A DNA stretch of 6,590 bases, from positions 1 through 6,590 of the forward strand of contig DAOWHD010000085.1 in the NCBI GenBank assembly GCA_030641605.1. Direction: 5' to 3'. A program made the translations under genes and the position numbers. The notes under the pieces are model-generated. The model was not told where the DNA came from, did not search any database, and worked only from the letters and a program-made list of their open reading frames with translations. This document shows, in pieces, positions 1 to 4,974 of the stretch; positions within the stretch are counted from its first letter, which is position 1; every line of letters starts with the position of its first letter. The DNA is from Thermoplasmata archaeon (GTDB lineage: Archaea > Thermoplasmatota > E2 > DHVEG-1).

Positions 1-1
1 A

Positions 2-373
2 AATGCCAGCAGTCTAAATGTTGTTTGGGTTGTGCTTGTCTTTTTGATCGATTTTTGCATAAACATATTCATAGTATATGCTGGAATGTATCTGCTGCAT
101 TGTTTTGGGCGGATAACAAATGAAGATATATTCATTTTCTCGAAGAAAATTTTCCTTACTTCATTACTGGTTATTAGTCTGGTGGGCTTGAGTTCCGAAT
201 TGATTTTTGGAACACAGATTATTGGATTATTGTTGGCACTGTTCACTATTTTTATGTCCTATGTACTTGTGGCAAAATACTTACTTAAACTTGAGTGGAT
301 TAATGGATTCCTACTGGCTTTATTTGCGTTATTTGTCAATGTTGTTTTCTGGCTGATTATTTTTGGGATATAA
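2..373 (+). CDS. Small multi-pass membrane protein, 5' partial, unknown function
   Basis: I do not recognise this protein. The reading frame is open from the window edge with no stop, so the gene probably begins upstream. The first possible start in the window is a GTG at 32, but it has no ribosome binding site and would cut into the first hydrophobic segment, which already begins with VVWVV before it. The visible product is almost entirely hydrophobic. It has about four membrane spans: one around FLIDFCINIFIVYAG, one around IFLTSLLVISLVGL, one around IGLLLALFTIFMSYVLV, and a last one around FLLALFALFVNVVFWLII that ends at the C-terminus. Short charged loops (RITNEDIF, KYLLKLEW) lie between them. 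There are no catalytic motifs, so a structural or accessory membrane role is all that can be inferred. It lies upstream of radA on the same strand, but radA has its own TATA box, so cotranscription is not implied. Confidence 0.6.
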   Translation, partial: NASSLNVVWVVLVFLIDFCINIFIVYAGMYLLHCFGRITNEDIFIFSKKIFLTSLLVISLVGLSSELIFGTQIIGLLLALFTIFMSYVLVAKYLLKLEWINGFLLALFALFVNVVFWLIIFGI

Positions 374-376
374 TCG

Positions 377-440
377 TTTATCTGTCCCATTTATCGGATA
401 AGAATTTCAATAGATAAAGTGAAAGCCTTTTGAGATAAAG
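377..440 (+). promoter_or_regulatory. Cluster of AGATAAA-type motifs upstream of the radA promoter
   Basis: Two identical AGATAAAG copies lie at 412-419 and 433-440, 21 bases apart, which is two helical turns. The reverse complement TTTATCT occurs at 377-383. A further GATAA-type site, TTATC-G-GATAA, forms an 11-base interrupted palindrome at 391-401. All four lie between the upstream stop codon and the radA TATA box. The repetition and helical phasing look like an activator or repressor binding region, but the motifs are short and AT-rich, so chance is a real alternative. Confidence 0.3.
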
Positions 441-450
441 CCAATTAATA

Positions 451-460
451 CTTTAAATAG
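451..460 (+). promoter_or_regulatory. TATA box of radA
   Basis: CTTTAAATAG matches the archaeal TATA consensus. Transcription would start about 25 bases downstream, near 480. That gives a leaderless message if ATG 481 is the start, or a leader of roughly 36 bases if ATG 517 is used. Confidence 0.5.
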
Positions 461-516
461 CCTCTACCACAGTTTTATAAATGCCTTATCAATTACGTTA
501 CTCTAAGGGAATTTTC

Positions 517-1467
517 ATGGGGAAAGACGATAGTGATAAGATTGATGATTTGCCGGGTGTGGGCCCTGCCACTGCAGAAAAGCTGAGGGATGCGGGATAT
601 AGTGATATTATGAGTATAGCTGTATCATCACCTAAGGAGTTATCAGATGCGGCTGAGATTGGGGAGGCAACCGGTGCAAAAATCATTCAAAAAGCAAGAA
701 AACAGGCAGATGTTGGCAAATTTGAAACTGGGGCTGCTCTTCTCGAAAAAAGGGCAAAAGTGGGTCGCATAACTACTGGCTCCAAGACGCTTGATGAACT
801 TTTGGGAGGCGGTTTTGAAACACAGTCGATAGTAGAACTTTTTGGAGAATTTGGTTCTTCTAAAACACAAATTGTCCATCAGTTGTGTGTCACAGTTCAA
901 CTACCTACAGATTTGGGTGGATTAAACAAACAGGCATTTTTTATAGATACTGAAAACACTTTTAGACCGGAGCGTATAGTACAGATGGCTGAGGCATTGG
1001 AGCTGGATCCAGATAATGTTCTTGAAAATATTCATGTTGCACGTGCATATAATTCAAGTCATCAGATGCTTCTTGTGGAGAAAGTCAAAGAACTATCTAA
1101 AGAGGTACCCACTGGCTTACTTGTTGTCGATTCACTTACTGCTCATTTTCGTGCTGAATATATTGGGAGAGGTGCACTGGCAGATAGACAGCAGAAACTC
1201 AACAAACATATGCATGATCTTCTGAGATGGGGCGACCTTAACAATGGTGTTGTCTGTGTTACAAATCAAGTTTCATCTAAACCGGATGCTTTCTTTGGGG
1301 ATCCTACGCGACCTATAGGGGGACATATCGTTGGTCACACTGCTACTTTTAGGATTTATTTGCGTAAAAGCAAAGGTCCAAAAAGAATCGCGAGGCTTAT
1401 TGATTCACCACATCTTCCAGAAGGTGAGGCTGTTTTTACCGTAAGTGGTGAAGGTATTAGAGACTAA
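517..1467 (+). CDS. radA: DNA repair and recombination protein RadA
   Basis: This is the archaeal RadA/Rad51 recombinase, an ATPase that forms filaments on single-stranded DNA and drives strand exchange in homologous recombination. From ATG 517 it has 316 residues, a typical family length. The N-terminal helix-hairpin-helix domain begins at [14 protein letters not shown] (10-23). The polymerisation motif F-E-T-G is at 69-72, the Walker A loop GEFGSSKT at 110-117, Walker B LLVVD ends at Asp205, and the L2/DNA-binding region starts at [18 protein letters not shown] (249 on). The ATP-cap motif [10 protein letters not shown] lies near the C-terminus. One oddity is that the invariant glycine before the P-loop lysine is Ser115 (codon TCT, 859-861), so nucleotide binding or hydrolysis may be altered. 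An in-frame ATG at 481 would add 12 residues ([12 protein letters not shown]) and give a leaderless start. I prefer 517 because homologues usually begin about ten residues before DLPGVG. The family call is secure; the start is less certain. Confidence 0.97.
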   Translation: MGKDDSDKIDDLPGVGPATAEKLRDAGYSDIMSIAVSSPKELSDAAEIGEATGAKIIQKARKQADVGKFETGAALLEKRAKVGRITTGSKTLDELLGGGFETQSIVELFGEFGSSKTQIVHQLCVTVQLPTDLGGLNKQAFFIDTENTFRPERIVQMAEALELDPDNVLENIHVARAYNSSHQMLLVEKVKELSKEVPTGLLVVDSLTAHFRAEYIGRGALADRQQKLNKHMHDLLRWGDLNNGVVCVTNQVSSKPDAFFGDPTRPIGGHIVGHTATFRIYLRKSKGPKRIARLIDSPHLPEGEAVFTVSGEGIRD

Positions 1468-1486
1468 TACTGGATAATAAGGAAAG

Positions 1487-1495
1487 ACTTAAATG
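1487..1495 (+). promoter_or_regulatory. Possible TATA box of the 61-aa protein gene
   Basis: ACTTAAATG lies 37 bases before the start codon at 1533. Initiation about 25 bases downstream would fall near 1515 and leave the Shine-Dalgarno site in the leader. This is a weak match judged by position only. Confidence 0.3.
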
Positions 1496-1518
1496 TAAGA
1501 TTGCACATTTCGCTTCTA

Positions 1519-1525
1519 GAGGTGA
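1519..1525 (+). promoter_or_regulatory. Strong Shine-Dalgarno site of the 61-aa protein gene
   Basis: GAGGTGA is a full complement to the archaeal 16S rRNA 3' end and is 7 bases from the ATG at 1533. It is the best ribosome binding site in the window and supports the small gene being real. Confidence 0.75.
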
Positions 1526-1532
1526 AGATAGT

Positions 1533-1718
1533 ATGGCTTTTGAATATGAAGGATGGACATTGTATAGTAGAGACGTAAATCTCAAGGGCGGAAGAACTCA
1601 GACAATCTATTTCTTTAGCAAGAGAAAACCAAAGAGTGGCGCTCCATGTGATAAGCCCGATAACATGGTTGTTGGTGTAAACAAGAGAACGGGTTTACCT
1701 TACCTTAAGAAGAAGTAG
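1533..1718 (+). CDS. Conserved small basic protein (61 aa), unknown function
   Basis: This short gene encodes 61 residues beginning MAFEYEGWTLYSRDV and ending in three lysines. Several points support it as real: a GAGGTGA ribosome binding site at ideal spacing, ATG start, its own possible TATA box, and a stem-loop with T-run just after the stop. The sequence has a compact conserved look, with YEGWTLYSRDVNLKGG, QTIYFFSKRKPKSG and VGVNKRTGLPYLKKK blocks. From memory, similar short proteins with the FFSK-x-x-PKSG and RTGLPYL patterns occur in other prokaryotes, but I cannot name a family or function. It is rich in Lys/Arg with one cysteine (PCDKP), has no signal peptide or membrane segment, and is probably cytoplasmic. 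A nucleic-acid- or ribosome-linked role would fit the charge but is only inference. It lies 65 bases after radA on the same strand; with its own signals it is probably separately controlled. Confidence 0.85.
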   Translation: MAFEYEGWTLYSRDVNLKGGRTQTIYFFSKRKPKSGAPCDKPDNMVVGVNKRTGLPYLKKK

Positions 1719-1736
1719 AAAAGTTCGGTTTTTAAT

Positions 1737-1772
1737 GCTGGCAATTACATGTCAGCTGCTTTTTCTTTTTTC
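1737..1772 (+). terminator. Stem-loop plus T-tract terminator after the 61-aa protein gene
   Basis: GCTGGC (1737-1742) can pair with GTCAGC (1751-1756), with one G-U pair and an 8-base loop. It is followed at once by a T-rich run (1760-1771, interrupted by one C). A T-run alone is enough for archaeal termination; the hairpin makes it resemble a bacterial intrinsic terminator. Confidence 0.55.
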
Positions 1773-1802
1773 TATGCTATTTTGTGGGTATAGTGTATAT
1801 AG

Positions 1803-1812
1803 TGTTAAATAT
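1803..1812 (+). promoter_or_regulatory. TATA box of the NAD kinase-like gene
   Basis: TGTTAAATAT sits about 30 bases before ATG 1843. Transcription would start near 1833-1840, downstream of the TTG at 1825. This favours ATG 1843 as the translation start with little or no leader. Confidence 0.45.
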
Positions 1813-1842
1813 TAAGGTCTTGTTTTGGAGTTCAGAAGGATA

Positions 1843-2985
1843 ATGGAGTCAAAAATTGGTTTTGTGGTCAATCCTATCGCAGGCATGGGTGGCAGAGTTG
1901 GTCTTAAGGGAACTGATGGGGTTTTAAAAGAGGCAGTTAAACTTGGTGCAACGCCAACAGCTTCTATCAAGGCAGAGGATGCTCTTAGATATTACTTATC
2001 AAATTATTCAAATAAAGATAGCATACAATGGTTCACATGTGCTGGAATGATGGGTAGCGAAGAACTAAAAAATGTAAGCATAAAAGAGAGAAAAATTGTT
2101 TATACTCCCTCAGGCAAGGATACAACATCTGAGGATACTGAGCAGGCATGCAAAAACCTTCTAAAAGAACATGTTGATTTGATCCTTTTTTGTGGAGGAG
2201 ATGGTACTGCCCGAAATGTTTTTGAAGTGGTTGGTAAAAATGTCCCGATTCTCGGTGTACCTTCCGGTGTGAAGATGCATTCAGGCGTTTTTGGTATAAA
2301 TACAAGTGCTGCAGCCAAAATGCTTCACGAGTTTGTAAACGAGAGGCTTACTATTGGTGATGCAGAGATTATGGATCTTGATGAGGTGCTCTACAGAAAG
2401 GGAGAATGGAAAATTCAATTGTTTGGCATTGCAAAAGGTATAGTTGAGCCGACCTATGTGCAGGTAGGAAAAACCAGTTATGCTTCGGTCTCTGATGACG
2501 AAATAAAGGATGAAATCACCGAGCATATTGAGGATGAGATGGAAAAATACAGCGATTTTATGTTTTTGTTTGGATCTGGTGGAACTATTGATTACATAGC
2601 AAAGAAACTGGGTTTTGACAATACGCTTCTTGGCATTGATGCAGTATGCAATAAAAGAGTTGTAGGAACCGACCTTAATGAAGAGGGGCTTTTACAACTT
2701 TTAAAGACTCATAAAAAAACTAAGATTATACTTAGCCCTATAGGGGCACAGGGCTTTATTTTGGGTAGGGGCAATCTTCAGCTGAGTCCTCCAGTAATAA
2801 AAAAGATAGGGCTGGATAATATCATCGTAGTTTCAACACCATCAAAGATAGCTTCAACACCAGTCATACGTGTTGATACTGGTGATAAAAAATTGGATCA
2901 TATGTTTGTTTTAAAGGAATTTATGATGGTTGTTATCGGCTACCGTTTAAGTAGGGTTGTTAGGATACAAACCAACAACTTTTAA
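1843..2985 (+). CDS. ATP-NAD kinase family protein (COG3199 type)
   Basis: This is a probable NAD kinase-like enzyme of the COG3199 group, related to those that phosphorylate NAD+ to NADP+ in the cytoplasm. The 380-residue protein opens with KIGFVVNPIAGMGGRVGLKG, the usual N-terminal signature. The diagnostic nucleotide-binding motif GGDGTARN is at 118-125, preceded by the hydrophobic strand LILFC. It is followed by GVPSGVKMHSGVFGI, typical of this group rather than of the classical NadK family. Later conserved blocks are FGSGGTIDYIAKKLG, LGIDAV and SPIGAQGFILGRGN. Length is normal and no break is visible. A TTG at 1825 would add six residues (MEFRRI), but the family start and TATA spacing favour ATG 1843. 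The group also includes AcoX-like proteins of unsure substrate, so NAD as substrate and the phosphate donor (ATP or polyphosphate) are inferred. It lies 69 bases before the kbl-like gene on the same strand. Confidence 0.9.
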   Translation: MESKIGFVVNPIAGMGGRVGLKGTDGVLKEAVKLGATPTASIKAEDALRYYLSNYSNKDSIQWFTCAGMMGSEELKNVSIKERKIVYTPSGKDTTSEDTEQACKNLLKEHVDLILFCGGDGTARNVFEVVGKNVPILGVPSGVKMHSGVFGINTSAAAKMLHEFVNERLTIGDAEIMDLDEVLYRKGEWKIQLFGIAKGIVEPTYVQVGKTSYASVSDDEIKDEITEHIEDEMEKYSDFMFLFGSGGTIDYIAKKLGFDNTLLGIDAVCNKRVVGTDLNEEGLLQLLKTHKKTKIILSPIGAQGFILGRGNLQLSPPVIKKIGLDNIIVVSTPSKIASTPVIRVDTGDKKLDHMFVLKEFMMVVIGYRLSRVVRIQTNNF

Positions 2986-3018
2986 TATAGTTATATTATT
3001 TCACCAAAAAACCACTAA

Positions 3019-3027
3019 GATTTATAG
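3019..3027 (+). promoter_or_regulatory. Possible TATA box of the kbl-like gene
   Basis: GATTTATAG is centred about 30 bases before ATG 3055. Initiation 25 bases downstream would remove the Shine-Dalgarno site, so the AT-rich palindrome at 2983-2998 is an alternative promoter. Low certainty. Confidence 0.25.
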
Positions 3028-3038
3028 GAAAACCTTGT

Positions 3039-3045
3039 GGGAGGT
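3039..3045 (+). promoter_or_regulatory. Shine-Dalgarno site of the kbl-like gene
   Basis: GGGAGGT lies 9 bases before ATG 3055 and fixes that start. Its presence argues for a message with a leader, either from an upstream promoter or by read-through from the NAD kinase-like gene. Confidence 0.7.
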
Positions 3046-3054
3046 AAGTGATTT

Positions 3055-4239
3055 ATGAAAAGAAACCCAACAGCGTTTTTGAAAGAGGAATATGAAGAGC
3101 TAGTTAAGAATAATTTTGATTGGAAGCTACGTATATTGCAATCCGGATCCACTCCTCACTCTGTGGTTGACGGTAAAGAAGTAATCATGCTTTGTTCTAA
3201 CAATTATTTGAACTTGAGCAACCATCCACGGCTCGTAAAAGGGGCAATTGATGCTGCCAAGAAATTTGGTGCAGGGTCTGGCTCAGTGCGTGCAATTGCA
3301 GGAACCCTGGAACTTCATATGGAAGTGGAAAAGAAACTTGCAAAATTCAAGGGAACAGAATCCTCTCTCATTTATCAGACCGGTTTTGCAGCAAATGCAG
3401 GTCTTATACCACAGCTTGTTGGCAAGGGCGACATTGTCATAAGTGATGAGTTCAATCATGGTAGTATTATCGATGGGGTGAGACTGACTAAGGCAGACCG
3501 AGCAGTTTATAAGCACTGTAATATGGGTGAATTAGAAAAAGCCCTAAAAGATGCTGATAAAAAATACAACAGAATTCTTACTATAACCGATGGTGTTTTT
3601 AGTATGGATGGAGACATTGCACCAGTGGATGAAATCGTAAAACTTGCAAAGGAATATGGTGCGATGACTTATGTCGATGATGCACATGGTGAGGGCGTAA
3701 TCGGTCCTGATGGTCGAGGCATCGGTGCACACTATGGAATAGAAGGAGAAATCGATGTGGAAATGGGTACTTTTAGTAAGGCGTTTGGTGTAGTGGGTGG
3801 TCTTATTGCAGGTAGTCAGGATCTTGTTAACTTTGCATTTAATAAATCAAGAACATGGCTTTTAAGTGGGTCTCATCCTCCTGCTGTGGCTGGGGCACAG
3901 CTTGCAGCAATTGAGGTTCTTGAAACAGAACCAAAACATGTGAACAACTTATGGGATAACACCAAATATTTTAAGAAAGAACTAAGTTCAATGGGATTTG
4001 ATACTGGACACAGCCAAACACCAATCACTCCAGTCATTGTTGGAGAATCAAGTGTTGCAAAAGAGCTTTCCAATAGCTTGTACGATGAAGGTGTGTTTGC
4101 ATTGCCTATTGTATTTCCAATGGTTGCACGTGACAAGGCACGGATTAGAACGATGATGAATGCAGGTCTTACAAGAGAAGACCTTGACTTTGCTTTGGAG
4201 AAATTTGAGAAGTTGGGGAAGAAGCTGGACATAATTTAA
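3055..4239 (+). CDS. kbl: Glycine C-acetyltransferase / alpha-oxoamine synthase family PLP enzyme
   Basis: This is a PLP-dependent enzyme of the alpha-oxoamine synthase family (fold type I) that joins an acyl-CoA to an amino acid. The best reading is 2-amino-3-ketobutyrate CoA ligase (Kbl), which cleaves 2-amino-3-oxobutyrate with CoA to glycine and acetyl-CoA in threonine breakdown. The 394 residues are the normal length. Visible landmarks are SNNYLNLSNHPRL near the N-terminus, the glycine-rich SGSVRAIAGT with LELH, His135 in DEFNHGS that stacks on PLP, Asp208 and His211 in VDDAHGEG, and Lys242 in TFSKAFG as the Schiff-base lysine. LSGSHPPA follows. All expected active-site residues are present. 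No threonine dehydrogenase is in the window, so 8-amino-7-oxononanoate synthase (BioF) or a broad-specificity enzyme cannot be excluded. No biotin gene is nearby either. Family call is very secure, substrate moderately so. Confidence 0.93.
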   Translation: MKRNPTAFLKEEYEELVKNNFDWKLRILQSGSTPHSVVDGKEVIMLCSNNYLNLSNHPRLVKGAIDAAKKFGAGSGSVRAIAGTLELHMEVEKKLAKFKGTESSLIYQTGFAANAGLIPQLVGKGDIVISDEFNHGSIIDGVRLTKADRAVYKHCNMGELEKALKDADKKYNRILTITDGVFSMDGDIAPVDEIVKLAKEYGAMTYVDDAHGEGVIGPDGRGIGAHYGIEGEIDVEMGTFSKAFGVVGGLIAGSQDLVNFAFNKSRTWLLSGSHPPAVAGAQLAAIEVLETEPKHVNNLWDNTKYFKKELSSMGFDTGHSQTPITPVIVGESSVAKELSNSLYDEGVFALPIVFPMVARDKARIRTMMNAGLTREDLDFALEKFEKLGKKLDII

Positions 4240-4243
4240 GCTA

Positions 4244-4249
4244 TTTTTT
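4244..4249 (+). terminator. T-run just after the kbl-like gene
   Basis: Six consecutive T bases begin 5 bases after the stop codon. This is enough for an archaeal T-run terminator, possibly a weak one. No clear hairpin precedes it. Confidence 0.35.
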
Positions 4250-4305
4250 CCCTATGCTTGGATTTTACAAGTGCATAAGATGTTATTCAATGCAGGAAAG
4301 ATATT

Positions 4306-4692
4306 ATGGAAGAGAGAACCTTGCTTAATCATGTTGCACTGGAGTGCAATGATGAAGAGGGGGCAAAAACATTTTTCACAGATGTGTTGGGGCTTCCGCT
4401 AACAAAAAAATTTGAAATTTCTGAAGAACTGTCTGAGGCGATTTTTGGGATTAAGGGAAATGTGGATATATTGGTCTATGACAACAATGAGATGAGATTT
4501 GAGGTGTTTGTTGGTCAAGTAGGTAAAAAACATGGCTATGAGCATATCTGTATAGAGGTTGATGACAAAAGTGAATTTATCAGTCGCTGTAGAAAATATG
4601 AAATCGAACCGATGATTGTAAAAAGGGAAGGAAAAGATCTGTTGTTTGTTAGGGATTACTCTGGAAATCTGTTTGAGGTTAAAGAAAAATAA
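4306..4692 (+). CDS. VOC family protein (glyoxalase/bleomycin resistance/dioxygenase fold)
   Basis: This is a 128-residue single-module vicinal oxygen chelate protein, the usual length for half of the paired-domain fold, which normally works as a dimer. Four metal-ligand positions are in place: His9 in LLNHVAL, Glu66 in RFEVFV, His80 in YEHICIEV, and Glu124 in LFEVKE. The conserved DVLGLPLTK and FVRDYSGNLFEV blocks are also seen, so it is likely a metal-binding enzyme rather than a dead relative. Members include lactoylglutathione lyase, methylmalonyl-CoA epimerase and thiol-transfer resistance proteins. The sequence does not say which reaction applies, and no cofactor gene nearby helps. It starts at ATG 4306 with a weak AGGA (4294-4297) in front, 66 bases after the kbl-like gene and beyond a T-run. 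A role in handling reactive carbonyls from aminoketone metabolism would fit the neighbour but is inference. Confidence 0.88.
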   Translation: MEERTLLNHVALECNDEEGAKTFFTDVLGLPLTKKFEISEELSEAIFGIKGNVDILVYDNNEMRFEVFVGQVGKKHGYEHICIEVDDKSEFISRCRKYEIEPMIVKREGKDLLFVRDYSGNLFEVKEK

Positions 4693-4710
4693 ATGCAGCT
4701 TTGGCCAAGA

Positions 4711-4725
4711 TTTTATTCTTTATTT
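4711..4725 (+). terminator. T-rich terminator after the VOC gene
   Basis: TTTTATTCTTTATTT starts 18 bases past the stop codon and follows the 8-base palindrome TTGGCCAA (4701-4708). T-rich stretches like this end archaeal transcripts. It marks the likely end of the left-hand gene run. Confidence 0.35.
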
Positions 4726-4846
4726 AGTCTCTACGAATCGTTGAGTTCAAAAATAAATTATTGAAGACAGCAAATATTAAGGTGCACCTATAAATAGACA
4801 ATCACTAATAAAATTTTTTGACAAAACCTCATTTGTAGAGACTAAA
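4723..4846. repeat. Spaced 16-bp inverted repeat in the VOC-lipoprotein gap
   Basis: TTTAGTCTCTACGAAT (4723-4738) and ATTTGTAGAGACTAAA (4831-4846) are reverse complements at 15 of 16 positions, including an uninterrupted 12-base core, with 92 bases between them. This could be the ends of a miniature element of about 124 bp, or a long-range RNA or operator structure. I see no target-site duplication beside the outer ends and no transposase, so the mobile-element reading is unproven. Confidence 0.6.
4780..4797 (+). promoter_or_regulatory. Palindrome AGGTGCACCT abutting a strong TATA box
   Basis: AGGTGCACCT (4780-4789) is a perfect 10-bp palindrome that runs directly into TATAAATAG (4789-4797), one of the best archaeal TATA matches in the window. 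A protein bound there would cover the TFB recognition element, the usual layout for archaeal repression. The promoter would start transcription near 4820, inside the spaced inverted repeat and about 150 bases before the lipoprotein gene. It might therefore make a long leader or a small RNA. Confidence 0.4.
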
Positions 4847-4943
4847 AGTACAGAATTTATCTAGGGGTTTCCAAATTAACTCAAAACTCATTTAAAAATT
4901 CCACCGTCTCTTTCGAAAAAACTGTCAATAAAACGATAAAAAT
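4847..4943. other. AT-rich non-coding stretch within the 282-base gap
   Basis: The rest of the gap between the VOC and lipoprotein genes (4693-4974) is AT-rich, with no open frame that looks like a gene on either strand. I see no tRNA. Short 7-base complementary pieces, such as TTGAGTT at 4741 and AACTCAA at 4878, are present but too short to interpret. Confidence 0.4.
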
Positions 4944-4952
4944 CTTTAAAAG
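4944..4952 (+). promoter_or_regulatory. TATA box of the lipoprotein gene, probable leaderless transcript
   Basis: CTTTAAAAG is 22 bases before ATG 4975, so transcription should begin at or within a few bases of the ATG. No Shine-Dalgarno site is present, consistent with a leaderless message. This spacing excludes the GTG at 4963 as the likely start. Confidence 0.5.
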
Positions 4953-4974
4953 TATGAAATGAGTGTGGTTCTTT

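Noticed and set aside
498..900. Two - strand open frames opposite the start of radA
   Set aside because: Both are antisense to the conserved helix-hairpin-helix and P-loop coding region and have no promoter, ribosome site or recognisable product.
1016..1225. 69-codon + strand frame inside radA
   Set aside because: It is an out-of-frame overlap with the conserved RadA core; the product has no family resemblance.
2033..2526. Three - strand open frames opposite the NAD kinase-like gene
   Set aside because: They overlap each other and the GGDGT coding region; their products look random.
3873..4232. 119-codon open frame on the - strand opposite the kbl-like gene
   Set aside because: It lies wholly antisense to a secure PLP enzyme, has a low-complexity Ser/Ala-rich product with no recognisable motif, and no start signals.
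4815..4823. TTGACA as a bacterial -35 promoter element
   Set aside because: The genome is archaeal and no suitable -10 element follows at the right distance.
4723..4846. Firm call of an insertion sequence or MITE from the inverted repeat
   Set aside because: No target-site duplication, no second copy and no transposase are visible in the window, so it is listed only as a repeat.
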